Assembly: GCA_039545355.1 (NCBI GenBank)
Contig: BCJJ01000005.1
Location: forward strand, 371,008 to 435,007
From: Trichosporon coremiiforme
Lineage: Eukaryota > Basidiomycota > Tremellomycetes > Trichosporonales > Trichosporonaceae
Reading direction: 5' to 3'
Length of the DNA: 64,000 bases
Part shown: positions 1-10,638 of the stretch, piece by piece
How the letters are laid out: each line of letters starts with the position of its first letter
Numbering within the stretch: the first letter of the stretch is position 1
The notes under the pieces: model-generated
The model's input: the letters and a program-made list of their open reading frames with translations, nothing else
Databases searched by the model: none
Told to the model about the DNA's origin: nothing
Made by a program: the position numbers and the translations under genes

Positions 1-633
1 GGATACGCAGCAGGCCAGAGTCGTCCTGCGCAAAGTATCTGAGCTTGTTAGCTGAACTCTCGGACGCGTTGCAGCTGTTGCGGTTGGGCGGCACGACGGG
101 CGGGGTGGGGGTGCAGCCGTCGTACTCCGAAGCCTAGGCTGCGTCATGCGCACAGAACCGCGCGAGCTGTGTACTGCGTGTGTACTGCGCTCTTCGGGTA
201 CGCATGTTTGCACCCAGAGACTGCAGGCACACGAGGAAGTACCGCAAGCACCGCCCAAGCGCAATCGCGGGAGACCTCGGCGTCGATGTCTCGGCGCTCG
301 GCTCATTCCGGCTACCCAGTCTTTACCATCCGTGCCCACTTGACACTCACTGCTTGGGAATCAGCTTCAGCATCTGCTTGGGCAGGATGACGTGTCGGTA
401 CTCGTAGTTATCGTCCGAGTCTGCATGTTAGATTGAGTCAAACGACGACTTTCAGCTGTGCGGTGAATCCCTTATCTCTCTCATCAGACTTCGGCCAAGT
501 CGGCCTTCTTCTGTATCTGGAGCTTCTGTGGCCACATTACACACAGAAAGCAGATAATCTCTGGGAGTGCAGAGCGCTCTTCAGGACCAGGAGTGCGATC
601 CCGTGCGGCTCCTCCCAAGTCCGCACTTCCCAC
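1..633. other. left-edge sequence, no gene seen
   Basis: Only short open frames occur here and none has recognisable protein character. The stretch ends at the TA dinucleotide that flanks the left terminal repeat of the transposon. Nothing else is supported. Confidence 0.5.
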
Positions 634-766
634 TACAGTGGTGTTTATAAGTAACCGGACACTCACATGACCTTGTCGCGCGATGCCACATAACTTTTGC
701 CGTACTGCACCGGTGCCTCTTAAACTTTGCATGCAAGATCAGTCGCGTCTTCTCCATTGACCTAGC

Positions 767-1575
767 ATGATGCGGATGCCCAAATCGCCCTCAAAACGCG
801 GTGCAATCGTCAACTATGCCCAACTTCATGGCATCAGGGCTGCACATCGCCACTTCAAAGTACCTAGAAGTTCAATCAGCGATCTTGTAGCCAAATACGA
901 AAGGACTGGCTCCACACGCGATCTACCTNNNNNNNNNNNNNNNNNNNNNNNNNNNNNNNNNNNNNNNNNNNNNNNNNNNNNNNNNNNNNNNNNNNNNNNN
1001 NNNNNNNNNNNNNNNNNNNNNNNNNNNNNNNNNNNNNNNNNNNNNNNNNNNNNNNNNNNNNNNNNNNNNNNNNNNNNNNNNNNNNNNNNNNNNNNNNNNN
1101 NNNNNNNNNNNNNNNNNNNNNNNNNNNNNNNNNNNNNNNNNNNNNNNNNNNNNNNNNNNNNNNNNNNNNNNNNNNNNNNNNNNNNNNNNNNNNNNNNNNN
1201 NNNNNNNNNNNNNNNNNNNNNNNNNNNNNNNNNNNNNNNNNNNNNNNNNNNNNNNNNNNNNNNNNNNNNNNNNNNNNNNNNNNNNNNNNNNNNNNNNNNN
1301 NNNNNNNNNNNNNNNNNNNNNNNNNNNNNNNNNNNNNNNNNNNNNNNNNNNNNNNNNNNNNNNNNNNNNNNNNNNNNNNNNNNNNNNNNNNNNNNNNNNN
1401 NNNNNNNNGGGTCTACGGCACCAGACCTCAAAAGGATAGCATCCCAAGGATGATCAAGCGCGCTCAGATGCTCTGGAGAGAGATACCACAGAAGGAGATC
1501 AATAACTGCATCCTGACGATGTTTGACAGAATTCCACTTGTCATAGAACACGCTGGAGACAACACATTCAAGTAG
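767..1575 (+). pseudogene. Tc1-like transposase, split by the assembly gap
   Basis: Before the gap (767-928) the frame encodes a helix-turn-helix start including KSPSKRGAIVNYAQLHGIRA, which resembles the N-terminal DNA-binding part of Tc1 transposases. After the gap, the frame beginning at 1411 reads to the stop at 1573-1575. It contains LWREIPQKEINNCILTMFDR, ending EHAGDNTFK, a typical C-terminal tail of fungal Tc1-like transposases. The catalytic DDE core falls in the N run and cannot be seen. The two halves lie in different frames (767 and 1411 differ modulo 3), which may only reflect an arbitrary gap size. Whether the gene is intact cannot be decided, so it is typed conservatively as a pseudogene. 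Confidence 0.7.
929..1408. other. assembly gap (480 N)
   Basis: This is a run of 480 undetermined bases inside the transposon. A gap inside a dispersed repeat is the usual place for a short-read assembly to break, so the number of N need not equal the missing length. Confidence 0.99.
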
Positions 1576-1723
1576 CTATGCATTCGAAAGTTATACATGC
1601 CAATAGCCCTGTGTCTCAGCTTTCTTCCGATATGCTGCATGCAACAATAGCAACCGTGGTTGATGTGTCACGACGAGTCGCGCACGGAGGGGGGGTGTCC
1701 GGAAACTAAAAACCACCACTGTA

Positions 1724-2732
1724 CTCCGAGACATCAATTCCTCCAGCTCCTTCCTCCGGTGAAGGTCCACTCACATCGGTCCGAGTACACGATTCTGTCG
1801 GTCAGCTAACCCTGTCTACTCAAGCTGTTGTCTACTCCTACGTACCGGTCGGCCCACTGCTCGAGGGTCGTAGGCTGCTTCGCGGGCATTGTGGTTGACT
1901 ACTTGACTTTGCTTTCCTTCTTCCTTGCTTAATCTCTGGGGGTCGGGTTGCTTCGTGCGCGTGCAGCTGTGCGCGGTGCGTGACGTCGACAGCGAGCGGA
2001 AAGAGATAAGGCGTGCGTGAGCGTGAGGTGCGATGAAGTGTGATGAGTTGTCGAAATAGCGAAGACTGACTTTCCTCGACGCGTTTGCCGCGCCCACGCT
2101 CAACGGCAGCGCACGCGCTCAGACGGATCGCGCGTTGCGGGAGCATTTTCCGCGTGGCGCCTTCATGCCATGGAACGCACTGATCTGCGTCCAGCGGAGT
2201 GCTGACTCATCTCCGTAAGTTGGTGGCTTTCCGAATTCGAGCTTTCGAGCGTTGCGCAAAATGACGACCACTACACAGGTACGCACTGGGTTGTGGCGAC
2301 AGAGCGAGCGACAGGTCATGCCGTCATTCCCCGCTCCTGCAACTACCTCTAGGCACCGTGAGATGCTTAACCGCTGGTGTTGGGCAGCTGCGCCGCTAGG
2401 GTACACTTTGATTTTGCATAGATGCGAGAACGTTATGGACACTGTTAACAACGGTTATGCTAGTGCTGTGAATGTGGATGGGTGGTGATGAGAATGCCAG
2501 TGGATTGGATTGGGAATGTTGGTCTGTGTGTCTAGGGTAGGAAGTGTGAGGTGGTCGTACAACTTGGCATGAATGATGAGATAATGTAACAATATTGTTG
2601 TCGATGTCGAGAGAGCCGGAGGGAGCTGGTGGATCCAAACTAATAAATCTGGAATTGGAATGGTGATGGGTATGAGTTGGTAAGGTATGCCGTATGAGGA
2701 ATGATGCAGTAGTGTTGGTAGGGATAAGCGTT
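1724..2732. other. intergenic stretch between transposon and MET30 3' end
   Basis: No open frame here looks like a protein. The part next to 2732 is A/T-richer than the coding DNA and would hold the 3' untranslated region of the minus-strand MET30 gene. Confidence 0.5.
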
Positions 2733-5035
2733 CTATGATGCGATCGCCTGGATGCAGGCGGCGTTCTCGGCAGTCGAGTTGGGAGCCGTCTTCTTCTCGG
2801 CGCCTGGTCCGAAGCTCCAGACAATCACGTCACCGTCGTCAGAGCCCGAGACGATCATGTCGTCCGACAGCTGCAAGCTGGTGACTGCGCCACGGTGGCC
2901 AACCAGTGTCTGGACGCAGTTGCCCGACTCGCGATCCCAGACCTTGATCGTGCGATCGTGAGAAGCAGAGGCGAGACGGAGTGCGTCAATGTCGACAGCC
3001 CACACGCCTTCGATATGACCGAACAGCGTGTTCTTCTCGCGGCCAGTCTCCACGTCCCAAACCTTGACGGTGCCGTCGAGGGAACCAGTTACGAGCAAGG
3101 GCCGCTTGACCTCGGCGCGGTCGACCGAGGCCTCCTTTGCCTTGCGGTGGTGGTTGTCCTCTTCAGAATGGACGTAAACATGCGGCACGACGTGGTCGTC
3201 ACCGGTGGGAGGCAGCGCCATGCGAGAGTGGTAGGGGCTGGTGTTGACACCGACTGCGGACGCTTGGCCAAACGCCGAGCCACCCTCAGTCGCCGAGGGC
3301 TCGTGGTTGTCCTCATCGTCCGGGGACTGGTCGGTCATCAGAATTCGGAGACTCTGGATCTGCCCCTTGTGGCCGGTAAAGGTGCGCAGGCACTGCTGAG
3401 TCACCAGGTCCCAGAGCTTGACCGTGCCGTCGTCGGAGCCAGAGAAGAGCATGGTTCCAGCGTCGATGTCAAATGCCGTGTTATCAGGTCCAGGCGACGC
3501 CTGCAGGCGGTTGCGGCTGAGCGCCTGCGTGAACGTGGGCATCGCAGTCGGGTCAAGGTCACCAGGGGACGATTTGCCATCCCAGATCACAACAGAGTTC
3601 ACCCATTCGTTATGACCAGCTAGCGTGAACTTAGTTCCGTTACGCAGGTTGCGGACAATGATACTGCTGTCGGCACTGCCGGAAGCCAGCAGGTAACCGT
3701 TGTAGTGCAGCGACACGACGCCGTCGCGGTGACCTTCAAGCACCCTCAGGCACTGGCCCTTCCGCCAGTTCCACATGCGCACGGTGCCGTCCATGGAGCC
3801 CGTAAACAGCAGCATCTGATCGAACTGAAGTGCACGGACGGCACGGGTGTGACCGCGAAGGCAGTTGACCTGCTCCCCAGTATCGAGGTTCCAGATGCGG
3901 ACGGTGCGGTCGTAGGAGCCGGTGATGAGGACGGGGTAGTTGGGGTCGGTGAGGGCGGTGTGGTACTGGAGACACATGATGCCGTCGGTGTGTCCCTTGA
4001 GCGTCTTCGTCTGGCAACGTCCCTTGCGCCAGTTACGCTCGACGATGAGACGTTCGCAATAAACACTCTTCCAGGGGCGCGTCAGACGGACGTCACGCGA
4101 AAGAATGCCAGGCTTGCCCTCGGCAGTGCCCTCGCCCTCCGAGTCGCTGCAGCCCTCCAGCTTAGGCTTCTTCTCGCGAGTCCAGGTCGAGCCCTCGGTA
4201 GGAGCAGGTCGTTTCAGACTCGAGTTGGGGGCAGGGGTGGCAAGGTCGCAAGAGACGAGAGCCTGGGAGGAAGAGGAAGCACGCTCCGGGCCGAGAACCT
4301 CAGAGCGAGTCATGACCTCCTTGACCCCATAGTCATGCGCGTGGTCGTGGTGGCCACCGACGCCGTGGGCGACAATAGGGCTGCGGTCCTTGAGCTCGAC
4401 CTTGAGACGTCGTCGCTCGAGAAGCGGGAGACCCCAGCCGCACTTCTCGCACTTGCGCTCAATGTGCTGGCCGCACATTCGTCGCCACAGAAGGTCGTCA
4501 TCTGCCAGTGCCTTCCATGTCTTCGAGACCTGAGCGGCACGTCCGAGCGAGATCGCGTCGAGGTATCCGAGAATGCGAAGCGAGACCTCGCGGGGAAGCA
4601 GGGAGAAGGGGTCGATGCGGATGATTTGGTTCAATGAATCGGACAGGTGAGACAGCTGCGAGCTGTGCGGTGATTAGCACTAATATCGCAGTAGAGCGCG
4701 GAGCAGGAGCGACTTACAAGCAGCACATGGTGAGGATACCCTCGAGAATGAGTTTTCGCTTGTGGTGGGGCGCAGCAGAGAATGTCGACCACAGGTTGGT
4801 GATGTCTGCTCGCTCGGGGACGGGCAAACTGTCGAGCGACTGGTATGTCAGCAGTGCTCGTAACGTACAACAGGCTAACTCAAAGTGCACCTACCTTTTG
4901 CAGTTTCGCGTTAACGTTCTGGTTCGCCATCTGCATGTGCCGAACGCAGAGCTTGCGTCCGTCCTTTGTGATGGAAGCATCTGCCGAGAACGACTTAGCC
5001 GCAGACGACTCGGCTGCCCTGTCGGTGGAGGACAT
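2733..5035 (-). CDS. MET30: F-box/WD40 substrate receptor of SCF ubiquitin ligase (Met30/SconB)
   Basis: Receptor of the SCF-Met30 ubiquitin ligase, which in fungi controls sulfur-metabolism regulators and cell-cycle entry. Three exons fit: 5035-4895, 4839-4718 and 4662-2733, giving 730 residues. Both introns are 55 nt. The start at 5035 gives MSSTDRAAES; exons 1-2 encode the conserved fungal lead-in with GRKLCVRH and KLILEG, and the exon 2-3 join restores CCFSQLSHL before IRIDPFSLLPREVSL. The F-box is at about residues 104-150. It is followed by the family-specific cysteine stretch CEKCGWGLPLLERRRLK, which separates Met30 from Cdc4. WD40 repeats fill about residues 305-705, with an acidic insertion between repeats. 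Divergent from GPI18. Family assignment is firm; a role in sulfur regulation in this organism is inference. Confidence 0.95.
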
Positions 5036-6639
5036 TTTTGGCTGGGGTGCGAGGGGGGGGTGCGGAGGCCGGGAGTGGCGAACGAAATGGGGTGGTTCGT
5101 CAGATATTCAATGGATCAGACGTTGTTCGTTGTGGTTATGAGCGATGGATAGAATGATAACTCGTGTGAGAGAGTTGTCGAGGTCCGAGCGAGTTCCAGT
5201 GGATCGGGAGGGAAGGTATCCGTTTGCGGCCGGGTGTTGCCGATGGTGGTGGGGGATTTGGTTCAGAAGCGAGGGAAGAAGTTTGGCGGGAGGCAGGTGT
5301 CGGTCGCCAGAACTCGTCGATGAGAAGGAGAGAGGATGGGAGACGTGTTTACTGGAACGAGCCGGGAACGTTATTAAGGAGTGGAGAGAGGGGGGGGGGA
5401 AGAGGGAGTGAATGATGATGAAGTGATTCGTATGAGTACGAGTGAGTGGTTGGTGCAGTCGATGTGGTTGGTGTTCCGAGTTTGAGCTACAGTGGCCTGG
5501 CAGGGTGCGGTGCAACGTGAGTAGCTTGGCTGGTGCGGGGGGGCAATTTGACTTTGCTGGCTGGGGGTTATTTGACCACTGTGGGGGATTAGCTCGGACC
5601 CAACGCCTTGGGACGGAACCCTATCGCGCGGACGTCTCGTACACCTTGCGTGATCTGCGCTGGACCGGTGGCGACACTTTGCGGCCTATGCTCAGTTCAG
5701 CAGTCAGTGCGGTGAGTGTGCCCCCTGACGCGCCGCCGTATCGAGGAATTTGCAGCCTTGCAGCCTTGCCCCCGCGTATCCGCGCCAGGACCTAAAGGTG
5801 CGCCATAGATCGACGATGAATTCAAAATATACTCCCGCTAATTCATCAGCGCAGACGCCGGCACCTCAGCGGCTGTTTCATTACTCCCATTTGGGAAACT
5901 TCCTAATCCTCTCCTTCGTATGTCGTGCTTATCGGTCGGCCGCTGTGGCAATGGCGCAATGTCGCGCAACTCGTGGTCCCCGTTCCAGATACTCGCTCCG
6001 CCGGTGGGCCCGAGAGGCTTCAAACGTTATCGCAGTTCGCGTAGTTCCTGGCCCAGCTGGCCCCGCGCAATCACGTCGCGCTCGTGCTTGGGCGTCTTGC
6101 GCGATACGCTCCGGCACGCCTGGGGATCTGCGAGAGCCCCGCTGCTGTTGACAGGTGGGAGGCATGTTTCCATTCCTCTGGGTCTTCTGGGTCCTCTGGG
6201 TCTCCCAGATTTCTTAGATTCAGTGACGCTGCGCCTGACGGCCTGACGCGGTCGCGCTCTTGGCCGGTGGCAAAGTTTCGCGTGCCCAGTGTATACTACT
6301 CATTCACCGCCCGCAGCACCAGCGCCGTGGCCAACGACCGCGCTTCATTCACCGCCGCTCTCGTAAGAAACGTGATCGCCTCGACAAGAACGCGGCTGTA
6401 TCCCCCGTTTAACCCGCAATCACTGCGGAGACTCGGACCACTCCGTCCTCCGATGCCGCCACCAGCTAATGCAACGTAGTTGCTCCGGCGGCGTCTGGCA
6501 GCGCTGGTGTGCTTGATCCGATTCCGAAAGAACCCAGGCCGGCAATCACGTGCGGAACAAAATGTCGAAATTGCTTCCGAACAGAAATAGAAACGCGCGA
6601 TCTTCGCGTGGCTCATCCCTTAACCACAATCCATCGACA
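5036..6639. other. divergent promoter region between MET30 and GPI18
   Basis: About 1.6 kb lies between two divergently transcribed starts. No open frame with protein character was recognised. There is a purine-rich run near 5270-5410 on the plus strand, a short imperfect TCTGGGTCC-type repeat near 6177-6208, and a CACGTG hexamer near 6546 shortly before the GPI18 start. Confidence 0.5.
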
Positions 6640-8094
6640 ATGCCGCGCACCATTGCCGCGCCGACGGCGACTCGGGAATCGCCCAAATCTCAGCACAGGT
6701 CGACAGACGAGTACCTCTTGACGGCAGTCATAGCGACGAGCTACATCGGCACTCTGCTCGCCCTTAATGCGCTGTCCTACTTGCCCCGATTTGACACATC
6801 CGGCTCTGTCTTCGGGCGCTGGGACGCTGTCCATTTCTTCAGTGTTGCGAAGAACGGATACGAGTATGAGCAGCAAGTCGCATTCCAGCCCGGCTGGCAT
6901 GCGCTCCTCCACGCTGGCGCGAATGCTGTCGCTTCCATCCGTCAATGGCTCGGTATCGTGCCCCCAGTGAACAGCAAGGCAGGCGGTGGGCGGGGTCTCT
7001 GGGTCGAGGGCGTGACCAGCACTCCAGATGACATCGAGGTCGCGGTTATTGCCATCAACCTGATTGCACGGATTGCAGCGTCTCTTGTGCTGTATCGACT
7101 CACGTGCCGCATGTTCAATCGCAAGACAGCCATCGCTGCAGGTCTGCTCTACGCGTATCCACCCTCCCCAGCTGCCATGCTGACATACACCGAGCCCATG
7201 TTTGCAGCTGCGTACTTTGCTGGCCTGCTCGCATGCTCGAAGAGGAGATGGCTCAGTGCCGCTTTGTGTTTCGCAGCTGCAACAAGCCTGAGGGCTACCG
7301 GTGTATTCTCCACCGTTGTGCTGGCGTGGGCGCTTGTCTTTGCGCCGCGTCGTCCTGCCTCGCCAGAGGTTAAGCGCTCGATCCCATTCACAAGCTACGT
7401 GTGCGCTGCCCTTCGCAACCCCAGTCGTACTTTCCTCCGGGCTCTGATTGCCATTATCCTCGCTGGAATCGTTGCCGCTCCATTCGTCATCTTCAATGGG
7501 TACCTCTGGAAGATTGCGTGTCCTGGTCGCGAGTGGTGCAGCACAGCCCTCCCGCTCGCATACACTGCCGTGCAGAAGGTGTACTGGAACATCGGCCTGT
7601 TTCACTACTGGACGCTGGAACAGGTGCCCAACCTCTTGATCGCACTGCCTGTGCTCATCCCGACACTGGCAGGCATCTGGGCGTATTTCTCCGGCCACAC
7701 TCTGTCGTTGCATTCAGAGGCAGCTCACCGCGCCGACTCACTCGCATCCATCCAGGCGTCTACGACATTTGCAATGTCGTCAGCGCACAATGTCCGTAGT
7801 CCGACTGAGGAGAAGGTCGAAGTAAGGGGGGAGACGCAGGAAGAGGCGCAGAAGGACGATGAAGTCGCAAGGGGACCCCTGCTTGACGCCGTGTACACGC
7901 TCAGCCTGTTCCTCACCCTGACGCTCTTGTTCACGAGCCACACACAGATTGCACTGCGTCTGGCTGTGACCGACCCAACACTGTGGTGGACCCTGGCCAC
8001 CAATGCGGGCATGCGCAAGGCGTGGGTGTGGTGGTGCTTCCTCTGGGCTGCTGTTGGACTCGCACTGTGGAGCGGGCACTATCCTCCCGCTTGA
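6640..8094 (+). CDS. GPI18: GPI mannosyltransferase 2 (PIG-V/Gpi18)
   Basis: Adds the second mannose to the glycosylphosphatidylinositol precursor in the ER membrane. Single exon. The frame is open from 6550, but the start at 6640 (MPRTIAAPTATRE) is preferred because the upstream codons look like leader sequence; it gives 484 residues. The family hallmark is present near the N-terminus: GRWDAVHFF followed by GYEYEQQVAFQPGW. The rest is strongly hydrophobic with several predicted membrane spans, including LLTAVIATSYIGTLLALNAL and ALIAIILAGIVAAPFVIF. A charged loop near residues 380-420 (EEKVEVRGETQEEAQKDD) interrupts the hydrophobic segments. The length is slightly above the yeast protein. The family is clear; the exact start is uncertain. 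Confidence 0.9.
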   Translation: MPRTIAAPTATRESPKSQHRSTDEYLLTAVIATSYIGTLLALNALSYLPRFDTSGSVFGRWDAVHFFSVAKNGYEYEQQVAFQPGWHALLHAGANAVASIRQWLGIVPPVNSKAGGGRGLWVEGVTSTPDDIEVAVIAINLIARIAASLVLYRLTCRMFNRKTAIAAGLLYAYPPSPAAMLTYTEPMFAAAYFAGLLACSKRRWLSAALCFAAATSLRATGVFSTVVLAWALVFAPRRPASPEVKRSIPFTSYVCAALRNPSRTFLRALIAIILAGIVAAPFVIFNGYLWKIACPGREWCSTALPLAYTAVQKVYWNIGLFHYWTLEQVPNLLIALPVLIPTLAGIWAYFSGHTLSLHSEAAHRADSLASIQASTTFAMSSAHNVRSPTEEKVEVRGETQEEAQKDDEVARGPLLDAVYTLSLFLTLTLLFTSHTQIALRLAVTDPTLWWTLATNAGMRKAWVWWCFLWAAVGLALWSGHYPPA

Positions 8095-8892
8095 ATGAAG
8101 GGGTGATCGAGAGGGGCGAGTGATTTACTGGAAGATGAATGAGGGTACAGACGTTGACATCTTGCTGTACCCGCTGACCTTGGCCCGACCACTGTTGCTG
8201 ACGCTGCCAGCCGCGATCATGCATGGCCGAAGTCGAAGTCACTGACAACTTACAACGAGGCATCCTGGGACAACCCCAAAACCCAGTCCCGCAAGCCCAG
8301 ACTTACATAAATGAAGAAGCAGTGCAGACACTCGTCAGATAGACGTTGACGCGATCGGACAAGTCTCCGGCATGGACTTGGGGGCATTCAGTATGGAAAC
8401 CGATATCGAATGATGCAGCGACGATATGGTCAACGTCATTGCCATCGAGTTGCTCAGAATTCAGAAACCCGTCGCGTGTGACTTTACAGTCTGCGCACCG
8501 ATGCCCGCTATGTGATGTACGATTCCACTAGCCTCCCGCTCCCGCATATTGATCACACGCCCAAACATGACCTTTGCAGAATGGAAGTCGGGGTGGTGCA
8601 TTCCCGCCAGTTTGAGGGTCGCTCCGTTCTCTGCATTGATCACCGAGTGTCTCCTCCCACTGGACTGGGTCCGTGCTCGGCGTGCAATCAACAGAAACAT
8701 CCAAAAGGAACGTGGGGCAGACCACATGTCTTCTACTGGAACAGGCTGCCCTGCAGGCTGCATGCTGCAAAGCGGTACCGCCGGTGTGCCTCGCATTCAT
8801 CCAACATGCATAACTTCTCCGTGTGATCGAACGGAGCCGTAAATAAACACTCCCAGGATGGACTTGGACTTCACACCCATCACCGAACCGCA
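8095..8892. other. intergenic stretch, no gene seen
   Basis: Open frames on both strands overlap each other and none resembles a protein. No RNA gene was recognised. Confidence 0.45.
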
Positions 8893-9540
8893 ATGCTCAC
8901 CGTTACTGCGCTCCTTCCCCTCCTCACTGCTGTCGCAGCCCAGTCGCACATCTATACCGGCAGCCTGTGGTGGCCCGGCGCAGGGGGAACCTCGACCGCG
9001 GCGCACTCCGGCCCCATGGCTGAGCCTACGGATGGCCGGGCCGTGCAGTACTGCAACAAGACGCTCGTACCACTTTACGGCCGGACCAGATCCACTATAT
9101 GGTTGACAACGACACGAAACGCCTGGACCGATAGTGATCTGTCTATACCGCGTGCGCTCGATCTTACGAGGAAATCGACGGCAGTGTATGGTATGCCCGA
9201 ATCGCAGCTGGATCTTCCTCTCTTCTTCGAGAATGAGATTGTCAGGCATGAGAAGAGATCGAATATTAGAAGGACGGAAACTCTGGTTCGGGCTTCAAAT
9301 GCGAGGAGCGGGGTATGGACTGGCGCGGCCCGCCTTCCAGTGGTCTGTGCACACCGTCTGCGGTCTCGTGTCAATCGTTCAAGGGCATCGGGTGCAGACT
9401 GTTCATCCTGCTCCGTCGGTGGATCGGTGTGGATCCTCCGGAAATGCCACAAGCTCACTCGGAAGCAGCGTCAACTCGGGTTGCTGCGAGGCGTAATACT
9501 TGACCTCGGAAAGGAGGAAAGAAGTCTCAGACTACAATAG
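8893..9540 (+). pseudogene. possible decayed gene for a secreted protein
   Basis: The frame opens with a convincing signal-peptide-like start, MLTVTALLPLLTAVAAQS, followed by HIYTGSLWWPGAG and a stretch with VQYCNKTLVPLYG. After about residue 60 the composition loses protein character. Protein-like stretches instead appear in a neighbouring frame (for example GSVWYARIAAGSS), interrupted by stops. This pattern suggests a gene broken by frameshifts, or a first exon whose later exons I could not resolve. I do not recognise the family. A chance signal-peptide-like sequence cannot be excluded. Confidence 0.3.
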
Positions 9541-9879
9541 CGCGCCAGCTGCAGCCGTGGTCTCAGGTTCTGAAGGTGCCTACCAGTCAAGCGCCCCGAG
9601 TTGGCCGGTCATCTTGAAGACAAGGGGATGTGAGGAGGGTGCCGCCACGAGCTTGTGCAGGGTGGGGGAGGAGCGGATAACGGTGATATCCGAGGCCGGG
9701 GCGAGGTCACATGGTGAGTGCCTGGCCAGCCTGCTCATCGTGCTACGTCATCCCCCGTCTGGATGAGCCGCCGCGTAGCCATCCATATCCCGATCCATCG
9801 CGACAGTGAGATCCGTCCCGGCTATATCATCCTCGACACTCGTCTTCTCGCGCACACTCCTCCCCATCACTCTCGCACA

Positions 9880-10500
9880 ATGCCCACTGACAAGCATATC
9901 AGCCAGCTCCTCCAGCGCGCACTCAAGGGTGCCAAGCGCCCCTACCTCCTCGCCGACCACCTTGCCTTGACCCGCATGGGCCCCGCCTCCATCAGCGCCA
10001 TCCGTGACTCTGGCGCCACCTATGTCGACAACCCGGCCACCCACTGGGTCCTCGACAGCTTCCAGCTGCTGTCTCCCCCCGGGTCCGGCGGCAAGGAGCG
10101 CGCCCAGGCTGCGAGCAAGGTGCTCGATGAGCTCGTGCAGCTGAACAAGGGTGCAGACGACCGCCTCCGAACGGTCCAGGACGCGATCCAGCAGCGCATC
10201 GAGAAGCGCCGCGAGGGCCAGACCGACCCCGCCGCCAACGAGTGGTTCGACAAGTTCCGTGATCAGTGGAACAAGGCCCAGCCCATGAGCATCTCGGGCG
10301 AGCTCGACTTCGACGGATACCCTGATTCCCCTGCCTCCCCCTCCCCGCAGCGCTACCTCAACTCGTTCCTGTCCCTCATCGACGCGCTCGGAGGGGGCGA
10401 GATTGTTCTCGTCTCAGGCTCGCCCACCATCGTGAACAACGTCGCCAAGTTTACTGAGGACGACGGAAACGTCCAGACGATTGTCGTGGGTGAAGACTGA
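9880..10500 (+). CDS. hypothetical protein, 206 residues
   Basis: The single-exon frame starts at 9880 (MPTDKHISQLLQRALKGAKR). The frame is open further upstream, but the start is placed here because the bases just before it look like a leader and the sequence becomes protein-like from this point. It encodes a soluble, largely helical protein with a charged middle (IQQRIEKRREGQTD), a short proline/serine segment (YPDSPASPSPQ) and an acidic C-terminus. No membrane segment or known motif was recognised. Codon use matches the neighbouring housekeeping genes, which argues that it is real. A 15-bp tandem repeat begins 40 bases after the stop. Confidence 0.65.
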   Translation: MPTDKHISQLLQRALKGAKRPYLLADHLALTRMGPASISAIRDSGATYVDNPATHWVLDSFQLLSPPGSGGKERAQAASKVLDELVQLNKGADDRLRTVQDAIQQRIEKRREGQTDPAANEWFDKFRDQWNKAQPMSISGELDFDGYPDSPASPSPQRYLNSFLSLIDALGGGEIVLVSGSPTIVNNVAKFTEDDGNVQTIVVGED

Positions 10501-10540
10501 GTCCCGAACCGGATGTAGAATCGTGACTACAAAGGATCGG

Positions 10541-10596
10541 AAGGAATAGGAACAGAAGGAATAGGAACAGAAGGAATAGGAACAGAAGGAATAGGA
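10541..10596. repeat. 15-bp minisatellite (about 3.7 copies)
   Basis: The unit AAGGAATAGGAACAG is repeated head to tail with no changes until it decays into AAGGAATAGGA. It lies in the short space between the hypothetical gene stop and the end of the MTG2-like pseudogene on the other strand, probably in a 3' untranslated region. Confidence 0.95.
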
Positions 10597-10638
10597 CGGC
10601 ACAGAAGACTGGAATGGAATGAATGGTTGTAGTATGCA

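Larger units (their letters stand above)
634..1723 (+). mobile_element. Tc1/mariner-type DNA transposon with terminal inverted repeats, internal assembly gap
   Basis: The element body runs from 636 to 1721 and is flanked on both sides by TA (634-635 and 1722-1723), the target duplication expected of Tc1/mariner elements. The left end begins CAGTGGTGTTTATAAGTAAC. The reverse complement of the right end begins CAGTGGTGGTTTTTAGTTTC. Aligned without gaps over 29 bases, the two termini differ at only six positions. Remains of a transposase open frame lie inside in the same orientation. A run of N from 929 to 1408 interrupts the element, so its true length is unknown. Terminal repeats that are still recognisable but differ at several positions suggest an older insertion. 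Confidence 0.85.

Noticed and set aside
2895..3623. Plus-strand open frames inside MET30
   Set aside because: These are antisense shadows of the WD40 repeats; the minus strand carries clear homology throughout.
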